Positions 44,484 through 53,867 of a stretch of DNA of 64,000 bases are shown here, piece by piece (position 1 is the stretch's first letter; each line of letters starts with the position of its first letter). Under the pieces are notes generated by a model. The model searched no databases. It saw only the letters and a program-made list of their open reading frames with translations, and was not told the DNA's origin. Origin of the DNA: Gemmataceae bacterium (GTDB lineage: Bacteria > Planctomycetota > Planctomycetia > Gemmatales > Gemmataceae); contig LR594584.1 in the NCBI GenBank assembly GCA_901538445.1, positions 2,221,738 to 2,285,737 of the forward strand. Direction: 5' to 3'. A program made the position numbers and the translations under genes.

Positions 44484-45101
44484 CTACTGGATCTTCTCGA
44501 TCTTGCACTTCGGGAGCGCCCGCTGAAGGCTGTTGACGCCCTCGACGGTGCCCATGATGGCGATCAGGTCGAGTGACGTGAGGCTCTTCAGTGCGCCGAT
44601 CTCGCGTAAGCCGGCGTCCGAGACGTGCGTGGCGCGCAGGTCCATCGAGGTGAGACTCTTGAGCGGGGCGAGGGCGCGGAACCCGGCTCCGGTGACCTTC
44701 GTCCCCCGCAACGAGAGGGTCGTGAGGCTCTTGAGCGGAACCAGTTCCGCGACCCCCGCGTCGGTGACCTGCGTGTAGGCGAGGTTCAGCACCGCGAGCC
44801 GCTTGAGCCCGGCCAACTCCTTCAGCTCCGCGTCGGTGACCGGCTTGAAGCTCAGATCGACCTCGGTGACCGCGTTCCCGTCGCCACGCCTGACCTTCCC
44901 CTTCATCCGCGTGACGAACGCGATCGCTTTGTCCTGCGCGGCGGCCTCGGCCGGGTCCAGGTCGGTCGCAGTCGTTCCGCCGTCGGAGCCGTTCCCGGTT
45001 TGCTTCGCATCAGCAGGTGGCTTCGGAGGGGCAGTGTCACCGGACCGGGAGCACCCGACGAGGGCCAGTCCCAGTGCGAGGGCGGGAAGAACGCGGGACA
45101 T
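44484..45101 (-). CDS. LRR lipoprotein
   Basis: This 205-residue lipoprotein has a signal with lipobox (ALGLALVGCSRS) and a Pro-rich linker, then leucine-rich repeats of the bacterial Thr-Asp-Ala-Gly type: LAVLNLAYTQVTDAGVAELVPL, LTTLSLRGTKVTGAGFRALAPL, LTSMDLRATHVSDAGLREIGAL. It ends in LQRALPKCKIEKIQ. The protein at 50763-51632 shares linker, repeat type and C-terminus and is a paralogue. The repeats form a curved protein-binding surface displayed outside the cytoplasm. Partner unknown. Confidence 0.9.
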   Translation of the reverse strand: MSRVLPALALGLALVGCSRSGDTAPPKPPADAKQTGNGSDGGTTATDLDPAEAAAQDKAIAFVTRMKGKVRRGDGNAVTEVDLSFKPVTDAELKELAGLKRLAVLNLAYTQVTDAGVAELVPLKSLTTLSLRGTKVTGAGFRALAPLKSLTSMDLRATHVSDAGLREIGALKSLTSLDLIAIMGTVEGVNSLQRALPKCKIEKIQ

Positions 45102-45263
45102 GGGTAGTACCCCTTGGGCGAACGCGGGCCGGGAGATGCGCCGATGCTACCCCCCGCGTCCCGCCGGGACAACGCCCCCGGTGGCGGGTTGTTACGCACC
45201 GGTTGGCCTTGAGCCGCTCGCACGTTTTGACTATCCCGCTGTTTCTCGGACCCGGGGAACGTC

Positions 45264-46640
45264 GTGCGGAACCACCTCATCGCGTGCGTTGCGGTCGCGC
45301 TGCTCGCCAGCGGAAGCGTTCGCGCGCAGGAGCCACCCGCCCCGCCGGCGGAACCCGCGGCGGGTGAGCCGGCCGGCCAGGGGGCCGCGGAGCGGCTCCG
45401 CGAGGCGTCCGAGGGGTGGCCGGTCAAGGTCCGGTTCAACGACGGGTTCGCGCTCACCTCGCTCGACGACCAGTTCGAGTTGCGGCTCCGGCTGCTCGCC
45501 CAGAACGACGCGAAGCTGTTCACCCCGACCGACCAGCAGCCGGCCCGCAGCGGCATGTACATCCCGCGGTTCCGGGTGTACTTCGAGGGCCAGCTCACCG
45601 ACCCGTTCCAGTACGAGTTGTCGGTCCAGCGGAGCGTCGAGGGCGCGTTCGACGTCCTCGACGCGAACGTGAACGTGCGGTTCGCGAAGCAGTTCCAGGT
45701 CCGGTTCGGCCGCGGCCTCGTGCCGTACAGCTACGACTGGTACGACCACCTGGAGCAATACTTCATCGCCCCCGAGCGCGGCCTGTTCGCCCTCAACCTG
45801 GGCCTGTCGCGGCAGTCCGGGATCATGGCGTGGGGCGACGTGTGGGAGGAGCGGGTGCGGTACGCCGTGGGCGGGTTCACCGGGCAACTCGCGGGGCTGG
45901 CCGATGTGAACAACAGCCGCGACGGGGTCGGGTACGTCAACGTGCGACCGTTCCTGAAGAGCACCGCGGTGCCGGCTCTGAAGGGGCTGTACTTCGGCGG
46001 CTCGATCGGTCTGGGCGTGCAGGCCTACGAGGCCGAGTTGCTGCCGGTGCGGACGTCGATCCAGACCTCGGAGAACGATGAGGCGGCGAACTCAGCGTCG
46101 AGCGTGTTCCTCGACTACAACGAGGGCGTTGTCGCCTCCGGCGCACGGCGGCAGGGGGCGCTCCACGCGGGCTGGTACGGGCTCGGGTTCTCGGTCGAGT
46201 CCGAAGCGTACCTCGGCCAGTTCGGGGCGAAACGCCCCGAGACGGGCGTATCAGCGCTCATCCCGGTGGCCGGTTACAACGTAACCGTGGGGTACTTCCT
46301 GACCGGTGAGGAGGTGCTCGGCCGCGGGCCGGTCGATCCGAAGCGGCCGTTCACGGCCCGCCGTGGCACCGGCCCCGGTGCGTTCGAACCGTTCGTTCGG
46401 TACAGCGAACTCGACTACAGCGAGAAGGTGTTCACCAAGGGCTTCGCGGACCCGGACAAGTGGACCCGCAGCGCCGGCGTCACCGACCTGGGGGTGAACT
46501 GGTACTGGAACCGGTACATCAAGTGGACCTTCGACTGGCAGCACGCGGCGTTCGGCTCGCCGGTGCTCATCAACGAGTCGAAGGGCAAGTACGCGAACAG
46601 CCTCGACCTCTTCTGGCTGCGGGGTCAGGTGTATTATTGA
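45264..46640 (+). CDS. Phosphate-selective porin (OprO/OprP)-like outer membrane protein
   Basis: This 458-residue protein starts at a GTG, with a signal peptide (HLIACVAVALLASGSVRAQ) and an Ala/Pro linker. The rest alternates strands typical of an outer membrane barrel: FELRLRLLAQNDAKLF, SGMYIPRFRVYFEGQLTDPFQYELSVQRS, VRFGRGLVPYSYDWYDHLEQYF, ending in LDLFWLRGQVYY with terminal aromatics. This is the pattern of the porin O/P family. It is probably an outer-membrane channel with anion or phosphate preference, inferred from family. The 122 bases after it contain no further gene. Confidence 0.85.
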   Translation: MRNHLIACVAVALLASGSVRAQEPPAPPAEPAAGEPAGQGAAERLREASEGWPVKVRFNDGFALTSLDDQFELRLRLLAQNDAKLFTPTDQQPARSGMYIPRFRVYFEGQLTDPFQYELSVQRSVEGAFDVLDANVNVRFAKQFQVRFGRGLVPYSYDWYDHLEQYFIAPERGLFALNLGLSRQSGIMAWGDVWEERVRYAVGGFTGQLAGLADVNNSRDGVGYVNVRPFLKSTAVPALKGLYFGGSIGLGVQAYEAELLPVRTSIQTSENDEAANSASSVFLDYNEGVVASGARRQGALHAGWYGLGFSVESEAYLGQFGAKRPETGVSALIPVAGYNVTVGYFLTGEEVLGRGPVDPKRPFTARRGTGPGAFEPFVRYSELDYSEKVFTKGFADPDKWTRSAGVTDLGVNWYWNRYIKWTFDWQHAAFGSPVLINESKGKYANSLDLFWLRGQVYY

Positions 46641-46762
46641 GCGGCCGGTGTCCAATTTTGGGGACATCCCGCGAATTATTCATGACACCCGATTCTCGGC
46701 CGCGCAGAATACAGGACCGGACCGCTCGCACGGCCGCCCTCCTGCCCCACTGGACACCCTTC

Positions 46763-48034
46763 ATGACTCCCTCAACCTCTCGCCGGGCGTTTCTCCAGAC
46801 GTCCGCTGCGTCCGCCGTCGCCGCCGGCGTGGTCCTCCCCGGGGCGTTCGCCGCCGGGAACGACGCCCCGCTCCGCATCGGCCTCGTCGGGTGCGGCGGC
46901 CGCGGCACCGGGGCCGCCCGCGAGGCGCTCCGGGCCGACCCGAACGTCAAGCTCGTCGCCATGTGCGACGCCTTCGCCGACCGGCTCCAGGAGAGCCTCG
47001 GGAACCTCAAGAAGATCAAGGACATCGCCGCCAAGGTCGATGTCGCCCCGGACCGCTGCTTCGACGGGTTCGACGGGTACAAGAAGCTCCTCGAGCACGT
47101 CGATGTCGTGCTCCTGACGACCCCCCCGGGGTTCCGCCCGCTGCACCTGCGGGCCGCGGTCGAGGCCGGGAAGCACGTGTTCTGCGAGAAGCCGGTCGCG
47201 GTGGACGCGCCGGGCGTGCGGTCGGTGATCGAGAGCGCCAAGCTCGCGAAGCAGAAGGGCACCGGGCTCTGCTCGGGGTACTGCTTCCGGTACGACGCGG
47301 CCAAGCGCGAGACCGTCAAGCGGGTCCACGACGGCGCGATCGGCGACGTGGTCGCGATGAACATCACCTACCACACCGGCCCGCTCTGGGACCGCGGCGG
47401 GCCGGACAAGTTCGACTCGATGGAGTACCAGATGCGGAACTGGTACTACTTCTCGTGGCTCTCCGGCGACTTCATCGTCGAGCAGCACTGCCACAACTTC
47501 GACAAGGCGAACTGGGTGCTGAAGGGGGCCGTCCCCGTGGCCGCGACCGGCGTCGGCGGCCGGCAGATCCGCACCGCCCCGCGGTTCGGGAACATCTACG
47601 ATCACTTTGCCTGCACCCTGGAGTTCCCGGGCGGGGTGAAGCTGTTCAGCGCGTGCCGGCAGATGCCCGGGTGCAGCAGCGACGTGAACGACCACGTCAT
47701 GGGCACGAAGGGCCAGGCGCAGCTCATGAAGCACACCGTGACGCCGACCGGCGGCGAGGCGTGGGAGTTCGCCGGCAACGCGAAGGACATGTACCAGGTC
47801 GAGCACGACGAGCTGTTCGCCAGCATCCGGGCCGGGAAGCCGATCAACGACGGCGAGACGGCGGCCCACAGCTCCGCGATGGCGATCTTCGCCCGCGAGG
47901 CCGCCTACTCGGGCCAGCGGATCACCTGGAAGCAGTTCATCAACTCCGAGAAGTCGCTCGCCCCGAAGGAGTACGCCTGGGTCACCAACCCGGTGCAGGC
48001 GACCCCGACGCCGGGCGCGTACAAGATCGCCTGA
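46763..48034 (+). CDS. Gfo/Idh/MocA family oxidoreductase, Tat-exported
   Basis: This 423-residue enzyme has a Tat leader (SRRAFLQTSAASAVAAGVV), an N-terminal Rossmann domain with GLVGCGGRGTGAA, and the catalytic GKHVFCEKPVAVDAPG motif (EKP intact, Lys about 145). The C-terminal domain includes FSWLSGDFIVEQHCHNFDKANWVL. It oxidises or reduces a sugar or polyol using NAD(P); many such exported planctomycete enzymes are of unknown substrate. It stands 58 bases before a TIM-barrel isomerase gene, suggesting a sugar-processing pair. Confidence 0.92.
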   Translation: MTPSTSRRAFLQTSAASAVAAGVVLPGAFAAGNDAPLRIGLVGCGGRGTGAAREALRADPNVKLVAMCDAFADRLQESLGNLKKIKDIAAKVDVAPDRCFDGFDGYKKLLEHVDVVLLTTPPGFRPLHLRAAVEAGKHVFCEKPVAVDAPGVRSVIESAKLAKQKGTGLCSGYCFRYDAAKRETVKRVHDGAIGDVVAMNITYHTGPLWDRGGPDKFDSMEYQMRNWYYFSWLSGDFIVEQHCHNFDKANWVLKGAVPVAATGVGGRQIRTAPRFGNIYDHFACTLEFPGGVKLFSACRQMPGCSSDVNDHVMGTKGQAQLMKHTVTPTGGEAWEFAGNAKDMYQVEHDELFASIRAGKPINDGETAAHSSAMAIFAREAAYSGQRITWKQFINSEKSLAPKEYAWVTNPVQATPTPGAYKIA

Positions 48035-48092
48035 GGCGGCCAGCCGCCCACGCGTCGCGACGCGTGGGCTCATTTTCACCAGGAGCAACCCC

Positions 48093-48974
48093 ATGAACGG
48101 ACCCATCGGCCGCCGCGACTTCCTCCGCACCACCGCCGCGGTCACCGCCGCCGCGATGACCGGCGCGCCGCTCTTCGCCGCCGACGACAAGAAGCCGAAG
48201 CTGAAGAAGGCCGTCAAGTACGGCATGATCGGCCTCAAGGGCACGCACCAGGAGCGGCTCGAACTCGCCAAGAAGTGCGGGTTCCTCGGCGTCGAGATCG
48301 ACAGCCCCGGCACCCCGAACCTCGACGAGCTGGTGAAGGCCAGCAAGGACACCGGTGTCGCGGTCCACGGCGTCGTCGATTCGGTCCACTGGCGCGACAC
48401 GCTGTCCTCCCCCGACGAGAAGGTGCGGGCGAAGGGGCTCGACGCGCTGATCGGCGCGCTCAAGGACGCCAAGACGGTCGGGGCCGACACGGTCCTGCTC
48501 GTACCGGGCGTCGTGAACAAGGACGTGACCTACGAGCAGTGCTGGGAGCGGTCGCGGGCCGAGGTGGTGAAGGCGCTGCCGACCGCCGAGAAGCTCGGCG
48601 TGAAGATCGCCATCGAGGTCGTGTGGAACAACTTCCTCACCAAGCCCGAGCAACTCGTCGAGTACGTCGACAGCTTCAAGAGCGACTGGGTCGGCGCGTA
48701 CTTCGACGTCTCGAACATGATCAAGTACGGCGTGCCGCCCGCGGAGTGGATCCGCAAGCTCGGCAGCAAGCGGCTGCTGAAGATCGACTTCAAGGGGTAC
48801 AGCAAGGCAAAGCAGTGGGTGGCGATCGGTGAGGGCGACGAGGACTGGCCCGAGGTGCTCAAGGCGCTCGCCGAAGTCGGCTACAACGGCTGGGCCACGG
48901 CCGAGGTGGGCGGCGGCGGTGAGGAGCACCTCAAGAAGATTTCGGCCCAGATGGACAAGGTGCTCGGGCTTTGA
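48093..48974 (+). CDS. Sugar phosphate isomerase/epimerase-like TIM-barrel protein, Tat-exported
   Basis: This 293-residue protein has a Tat signal (GRRDFLRTTAAVTAAAMTGAPLFA) and a xylose isomerase-like TIM barrel: FLGVEIDSPGTPNLDELVKASKDTGVAV, VLLVPGVVNKDVTYEQCWERS, VKIAIEVVWNNFLTKPEQ (catalytic Glu), WVGAYFDVSNMIKYG and GYNGWATAEVGGG near the end. Such enzymes isomerise or epimerise keto sugars with a divalent metal. Together with the Gfo/Idh/MocA gene upstream it forms a likely exported sugar-conversion unit. A strong hairpin terminator follows its stop. Confidence 0.9.
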   Translation: MNGPIGRRDFLRTTAAVTAAAMTGAPLFAADDKKPKLKKAVKYGMIGLKGTHQERLELAKKCGFLGVEIDSPGTPNLDELVKASKDTGVAVHGVVDSVHWRDTLSSPDEKVRAKGLDALIGALKDAKTVGADTVLLVPGVVNKDVTYEQCWERSRAEVVKALPTAEKLGVKIAIEVVWNNFLTKPEQLVEYVDSFKSDWVGAYFDVSNMIKYGVPPAEWIRKLGSKRLLKIDFKGYSKAKQWVAIGEGDEDWPEVLKALAEVGYNGWATAEVGGGGEEHLKKISAQMDKVLGL

Positions 48975-49004
48975 GTCGAGAACCCACTCGGAATCTCGGG
49001 CGCA

Positions 49005-49032
49005 GCGGGGGCAACCCCGCCGCGTTTGTTTT
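49005..49032 (+). terminator. Rho-independent terminator after the TIM-barrel isomerase gene
   Basis: GCGGGG (49005-49010) pairs with CCCCGC (49015-49020) around a GCAA tetraloop, followed by CGCGTTTGTTTT. It lies 31 bases after the isomerase stop and would end the two-gene transcript. Confidence 0.75.
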
Positions 49033-49437
49033 GGTGTCACTATGCGCCGGGGGGAAATCTGCAAAATCCCGCAGAACGGCCCGCCTGGCGCTGCGAAATG
49101 TCCTACACCTTGTGTAGCCCTCCGCCAACGGCTTCTCGCCTGCCCGCCTCGCCCCTGAAGCGCCCCGACTTGTAAGGTTTGTTCTGCAGCACCGTGCGTC
49201 GCGCGCAAGGTTCCGCGCGTCGGGCGTTCGCTGATCGAGCGTGACAGATCTCCGGTGTCCCGCGTGCGACGCGCGGCCCGGTTGCGCATTACGGATGGTT
49301 CGCCTTCATCCGGCCCCTTGCGGTGGTCCCGCCGCGGGGGTTCAACTACCGCCCAACTCGAGAAACCCGCGGATAGCAATCCGCGGGTTTCTTGCGTATC
49401 CTGGGGCCACCCCTACCTTTCCCCGGGAGACTGCCCC
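49033..49437. other. Gene-free stretch with a second hairpin, no RNA gene proven
   Basis: This interval runs from the isomerase terminator to the next gene. It has one strong inverted repeat at 49362-49391 and some GC-rich local hairpins near 49190-49280. A tRNA-like reading was tried and failed. No ORF with a good start and family-like content was seen. Confidence 0.5.
49362..49391 (+). terminator. Perfect 13-bp hairpin upstream of a Gfo/Idh/MocA gene
   Basis: GAAACCCGCGGAT pairs perfectly with ATCCGCGGGTTTC around an AGCA loop and is followed by TTGCGTAT. It could terminate an unrecognised short plus-strand transcript, or lie in the leader of the gene at 49438. Confidence 0.6.
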
Positions 49438-50655
49438 GTGCCGACCGACCGCCGCACCTTCCTTGCCGCGTCCGCACTCGCGACCGCCGGTCTGCTCACC
49501 GAATCGAGCCGCGGGTTCGCCGCCAACGACACGCTTCAAGTCGGCCTCATCGGCACCGGCGGCCGCTGCCGTCAACTCGTGAAGTCGTTCGGTGGCCTGC
49601 CGAACGTGAAGATCACGGCCGTGTGCGACGTGTGGGACCAGAACCTCGCCGAGGGGCAGAAGGTCGCCGACCCGAAGGCGTTCGCGACCAAGCAGTACGA
49701 GGAGCTGCTCGCCCGCAAGGACGTGGACGCCGTGCTGATCGGCTCGCCCGACCACTGGCACGTGCCGCTCACGATCGACGCCTGCAAGGCCGGGAAGGAC
49801 GTGTACGTCGAGAAGCCGCTGACGCACGACCTGAGCGAGGGCAGGGCCGTGATCGCGGCGCAGAACGAAACGAAGCGCGTCGTGCAGGTCGGCACCCAGC
49901 AGCGGAGCATGACGCACATCCTCAAGGCCCACGAGTTGCTCAAGGCCGGCACGATCGGGAAGGTCCACAAGGTCCACTGCACCTGGAACCGCAACGCGGC
50001 GCGCGCCGGGCGGTTCAAGGACGGCATCGACCCGAAAACCGTGGACTGGAAGCGGTTCCTCGGCACCGCGAAGGCCCAGGACTTCGACCCGTACCGGTTC
50101 CGGCAGTGGCGGTGGTTCTGGGACTTCGGCGGCGGCATCTTCACCGACCTCATGGTCCACTGGATCGACGTCGTCCACTGGTTCCTCGAACTCGACCACC
50201 CGGCGACGGCACACAGCATCGGCGACTTCTACTCCGCGAAGGACGTGTGGGAGACGCCCGACACGGTGCAGACGCTGCTCCGCTACCCGGACAAGGACGT
50301 GCAGGTGTACTTCGAGGGCACGTTCAGCAACAACCGCAATGGCTCGATGCTCGAGTTCATGGGCACCGAGGGCACGCTGTACATCGACCGCGGCCGGTAC
50401 GAGGTCATCCCCGACCGCGACAAGAAGAAGCCCGAGCCGAGCTCGCTGATTCTCGGCACGGACCAGCGCAAGGGGCTCGACTTCTACGACAAGCCGGACG
50501 GCGAGTTGCTGCACCTGCTGAACTGGGTCGAGTGCGTCCGCGACCGCACGAAAAAGGTGAACTGCCCGGTCGAGGCCGGCGTCAGCTCGGCGAGCGCCGC
50601 TCACATGGCGAACCTGTCGCTCCGCACCGGCCAGGTCGCGACCTGGAAGGCGTAG
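49438..50655 (+). CDS. Gfo/Idh/MocA family oxidoreductase, Tat-exported
   Basis: This 405-residue enzyme begins at a GTG with GGGAG upstream and a twin-arginine leader (TDRRTFLAASALATAGLL). The Rossmann turn is GLIGTGGRCRQ, and the catalytic EKP is intact in GKDVYVEKPLTHDLSEG. The downstream pattern FWDFGGGIFTDLMVHWIDVVHWFLELDHP is the typical DxxxHxxDxxxW block of planctomycete members. It probably acts on a sugar or polyol with a bound nicotinamide cofactor in the periplasm. It is one of three related genes in the window; the one at 11227-12372 has lost the motif. Confidence 0.93.
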   Translation: MPTDRRTFLAASALATAGLLTESSRGFAANDTLQVGLIGTGGRCRQLVKSFGGLPNVKITAVCDVWDQNLAEGQKVADPKAFATKQYEELLARKDVDAVLIGSPDHWHVPLTIDACKAGKDVYVEKPLTHDLSEGRAVIAAQNETKRVVQVGTQQRSMTHILKAHELLKAGTIGKVHKVHCTWNRNAARAGRFKDGIDPKTVDWKRFLGTAKAQDFDPYRFRQWRWFWDFGGGIFTDLMVHWIDVVHWFLELDHPATAHSIGDFYSAKDVWETPDTVQTLLRYPDKDVQVYFEGTFSNNRNGSMLEFMGTEGTLYIDRGRYEVIPDRDKKKPEPSSLILGTDQRKGLDFYDKPDGELLHLLNWVECVRDRTKKVNCPVEAGVSSASAAHMANLSLRTGQVATWKA

Positions 50656-50762
50656 CGCGGGCCGGGACGAACCCCGTCCCCGTGCGTGGACGGGGGGACC
50701 GAGTTTTGTATCCCAACCCCGAACCGGTGGTTGGTGACGCACGAACACCCTGGAGTTCCCTC

Positions 50763-51632
50763 ATGCGTGGCGGCGTCCTGGTACTCGCACTGCTGATGAC
50801 CCCGGTCGGTTGCTCGCGCTCGCCCCGGGCGACGCCCTCGAAGCCGGCCCCCGCGGCCCTGATCACAACACCAGCACCGTCCACGCCACCGGCCAAGGCC
50901 GACCCGGAGCCGAAGCCCGACGCGAAGGTCGTCCCGGATCCCGCGAAGGCGGACCCCGCGGAGGACAACACCGCGGAGTTCGTGCGGAGCGTCGGCGGTG
51001 CGGTCCACCGGGACGACACGAAGCCGGGTAAGCCGGTCGTTCGCGTCGAACTGACCGGCGGCAAGGTCACGGACGCCGACCTGAAGCGCGTGGCCGAGTT
51101 GAAGAACCTGACCGCCTTGAACCTCCGCGGGGCCGGGGTGACCGACCAGGGGCTGAAGGAACTCGCGGGAATGACCGGTCTGTCCGAGTTGTCGCTGAAC
51201 AGGACGTTGGTGACCGACGGCGGGATGAAGCACCTCGCCGGGCTCAAGAACCTCACCAAACTCCAGCTCGGCGGCACCAAGGTCACCGACGCCGGCCTGC
51301 GGGCGCTCGCCCCCCTAAAGAGTCTCACCTCGCTGGGGCTGAACGGCAACAACATTACCGACGACGGGGCCCGGGAACTGGCGGCGCTAGGCCAGCTCGC
51401 GGTGCTGCACCTGAACGCCACCGGGGTCACGGACGCGGGGGTGCAGGAGCTCGCGGCCCTCAAGAACCTTACCGAGTTGGACCTCGCGTTCACGCGGGTG
51501 ACCGACGCGGGCGTGCGGGGCCTCTCCGGGCTGAAGAACCTCACCGTCCTCAACCTCAACAACACGCCCACCACGTACCCGGGTGTGACCCAGTTGCAGG
51601 CCGCGCTCCCGAACTGCAAGATCAGCCGGTAA
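50763..51632 (+). CDS. LRR lipoprotein, paralogue of the gene at 44484-45101
   Basis: This 289-residue lipoprotein has a lipobox (LLMTPVGCSRS), a long Pro/Ala/Lys linker (about 20-65), and then about seven leucine-rich repeats of the type LTALNLRGAGVTDQGLKELAGM and LTKLQLGGTKVTDAGLRALAPL. It ends in LQAALPNCKISR, similar to the paralogue. Repeats are of regular length (about 24 residues). It is an extracytoplasmic binding scaffold with unknown partner. The HdeD-like gene follows 25 bases later. Confidence 0.9.
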   Translation: MRGGVLVLALLMTPVGCSRSPRATPSKPAPAALITTPAPSTPPAKADPEPKPDAKVVPDPAKADPAEDNTAEFVRSVGGAVHRDDTKPGKPVVRVELTGGKVTDADLKRVAELKNLTALNLRGAGVTDQGLKELAGMTGLSELSLNRTLVTDGGMKHLAGLKNLTKLQLGGTKVTDAGLRALAPLKSLTSLGLNGNNITDDGARELAALGQLAVLHLNATGVTDAGVQELAALKNLTELDLAFTRVTDAGVRGLSGLKNLTVLNLNNTPTTYPGVTQLQAALPNCKISR

Positions 51633-51657
51633 CGCCCCCGACACCCGAGACCGCACC

Positions 51658-52254
51658 ATGAACATGCTGCTGAACCTGTCGATGCTGGAGCCCCAGGAGC
51701 GCGAGATGCTCCGCCGCGGGTGGGGAACGTTCGTCGCGATGGGCGTGCTGTTCGCACTGCTCGGGGTCGCGGGGCTCGTTTTCGTCGGCCTCGCGACGCT
51801 GGTGACGGTGATCTTCGTCGGGTGGTTCTTCGCCATCGCGGGGTTCGCGGGCGTGGCGCACGCGATCGTCCGAAAGGGGTGGTGCGGGTTCGTGCCCGAC
51901 CTCCTCGCGGGCCTCGTCACCGGGATCGCCGGCGTGTTCATCATCTTGCACCCCGCGGAGGGCGCGTCGGTGCTCACCATCGTCATCGGCGCGATGTTCC
52001 TCGTCGGCGGGATCTTCCGGCTCGGGGCCGGCGTCGCGATGAAGAACCCCTACGCCGGCTGGTTCATCTTCCACGGCGTCATCTCGCTGCTGCTCGGGTT
52101 GATGATCCTCGTCGAGTGGCCGTACACCGCGCTGTGGGTCATCGGCACCCTCGTGTCGATCGACCTGCTCATGGACGGGCTGCGGCTCGTCTCGTTCGGG
52201 CTCGCCGTGAAGAGCGGAGCGCCCGTCGAGCCCGTTGCAGCGCCGCCCGCGTGA
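51658..52254 (+). CDS. HdeD family (DUF308) membrane protein
   Basis: This 198-residue protein has six hydrophobic helices in the HdeD pattern: GWGTFVAMGVLFALLGVAGLVFV, VTVIFVGWFFAIAGFAGVAHAI, LLAGLVTGIAGVFIILHPAEGA, LTIVIGAMFLVGGIFRLGAG, FIFHGVISLLLGLMILVEWP and WVIGTLVSIDLLMDGLRLV. HdeD is linked to acid resistance in enterobacteria; the role in other bacteria is undefined. The start is at MNMLLNLSML. It may be co-transcribed with the LRR gene just upstream. Confidence 0.9.
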   Translation: MNMLLNLSMLEPQEREMLRRGWGTFVAMGVLFALLGVAGLVFVGLATLVTVIFVGWFFAIAGFAGVAHAIVRKGWCGFVPDLLAGLVTGIAGVFIILHPAEGASVLTIVIGAMFLVGGIFRLGAGVAMKNPYAGWFIFHGVISLLLGLMILVEWPYTALWVIGTLVSIDLLMDGLRLVSFGLAVKSGAPVEPVAAPPA

Positions 52255-52333
52255 GCCCTTCCAAAGCGACACCGAGCGGGCGTAGAATGCGGCAGACGCC
52301 GCACGTCCCCTGCGCCCGCTCAACAGGTGTCAC

Positions 52334-53848
52334 ATGGCACTTCTTCTCCCGCCGGTCCGGGGCCGGCTCGCGATCGCCGGTGAGTGGTCCCCGCCCCGCG
52401 ACGACTTCCAGAGTCTCAGTCCCGCCGATCTGTCGCAGGTCGTCGGCGCGTTCCCCGTGGCGACCACTTCCGAGGTGAGCGCTGCGGTCGATGCCGCACG
52501 CGCCGCGTTCACGAACTGGCGGCGCACGTCACGCATCCTCCGCGCCGAGTGCTTCGACCGGCTCGCACAGCTCATCAAGCGCGACACCGACGCGCTCGCG
52601 GAACTGATGGCCCGCGAGTGCGGCAAGAACGTCACCGAGTGCCGGGCGGAAGTGGTCGAGGGGCTGCACATGGTGCAGTACGTCTTCGGCACCGGCCGCA
52701 CGCCGTTCGGCGAGGTGGTCGCCAGCGAGATCGCCGAGAAGGACGTGACCGTGCGGCGGAAGCCGTGGGGCGTGGTCGCCGTCATCACCCCGTGGAACTT
52801 CCCGTTCGCGGTGCCGCTGTGGATGCTCGGGCCGTCGCTCCTCGAAGGCAACACGTGCGTGTTCAAGCCGAGCGAGGACACCCCGGCCGTCGGCCAGCGG
52901 CTCGTGGAGTTGTTCGCCGAAGCGGGGTTCCCTGCGGGCACGCTCAACCTCGTTCACGGGGCAGGGGAGACGGGCGAAGCGCTCGTGCGGAACCCCGGCG
53001 TGAACGTCGTCTGCTTCACCGGCAGCTACGACGTGGGCCGGCACATTCAGCAGGTGTCGGCCGGAATGCACGACCGCACCGTCGCGGCGGAGATGGGCGG
53101 GAAGAACGCGGTGATCGTGTGCGAGGACGCGCTCCTCGATCTCGCGGTCACGGCCGGCATCCTGAGCGCATTCAAGACGACCGGTCAGCGCTGCGTGTCG
53201 GCCAGCCGCATCCTCGTCCACGAGTCGCTGATCGATCGTTACCAGAAGGCGTTCGTCGAGACCGCTCGACGGCTGAAGTTCGGCGACCCGCTCGACCCGA
53301 AGAACTTCGCCGGGCCGGTCATCCACCGCGAGTCGGTCGAGAAGATCCTGCGCTACAACGCGCTAGCGAGGGAAGAGGGCGCGACGGTCCTGCTCGACGG
53401 CGGCGAGACCGCCCCCGCGGGTGCGAAGGGCTGCTACCTCTCTCCGTTCGTGTACCGCACCGAACCTCGGCCCGGGATGCGTGTCATCCGGGAGGAGGTG
53501 TTCGGCCCGCACGTCGCGCTCATCCCGTTCCGCACCGATGAGGACGCCGCCCGCATCGCCAACGACACTGAGTACGGCCTGTCGATGGCGGTCATCACCG
53601 AGAGCTACCGGCGGATGCGGTTCTTCCGCGACGAGTGCGACTACGGCATGGGGTACGTGAACCTGCCGTGCATCGGTGCAGAAGTGCACCTGCCGTTCGG
53701 CGGCGTGAAGAAATCCGGCAACGGGCACCCGTCGGCCGCGGCACTTGTGGACGCCGTCACGCACAAGACCGCGTGGACCGTGAACCACGGCACCGACATC
53801 AAAATGGCCCAGGGGCTGACGACCGCAATCTACGGGGGGCCGGCGTGA
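52334..53848 (+). CDS. NAD(P)-dependent aldehyde dehydrogenase
   Basis: This 504-residue enzyme oxidises aldehydes to acids. Signatures: VITPWNFPFAVPLW with Asn155, the catalytic glutamate in AAEMGGKNAVIV (Glu253), and the catalytic cysteine in FKTTGQRCVSASRI (Cys287). The cofactor-binding FTGSYDVG turn is present. The body is the standard ALDH length. The aminotransferase gene 441 bases downstream suggests the pair acts on an omega-amino acid and the resulting semialdehyde, for example the 4-aminobutyrate or lysine route. This is an inference from gene order; the sequence does not fix the substrate. Confidence 0.92.
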   Translation: MALLLPPVRGRLAIAGEWSPPRDDFQSLSPADLSQVVGAFPVATTSEVSAAVDAARAAFTNWRRTSRILRAECFDRLAQLIKRDTDALAELMARECGKNVTECRAEVVEGLHMVQYVFGTGRTPFGEVVASEIAEKDVTVRRKPWGVVAVITPWNFPFAVPLWMLGPSLLEGNTCVFKPSEDTPAVGQRLVELFAEAGFPAGTLNLVHGAGETGEALVRNPGVNVVCFTGSYDVGRHIQQVSAGMHDRTVAAEMGGKNAVIVCEDALLDLAVTAGILSAFKTTGQRCVSASRILVHESLIDRYQKAFVETARRLKFGDPLDPKNFAGPVIHRESVEKILRYNALAREEGATVLLDGGETAPAGAKGCYLSPFVYRTEPRPGMRVIREEVFGPHVALIPFRTDEDAARIANDTEYGLSMAVITESYRRMRFFRDECDYGMGYVNLPCIGAEVHLPFGGVKKSGNGHPSAAALVDAVTHKTAWTVNHGTDIKMAQGLTTAIYGGPA

Positions 53849-53867
53849 GCCGTCACTGGAGTCAAGG

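Noticed and set aside
49230-49360. A tRNA-like candidate before the hairpin at 49362-49391
   Set aside because: A possible anticodon-like stem and a TTCAACT loop-like word exist, but no matching acceptor stem, D-arm or T-arm pairing could be built.
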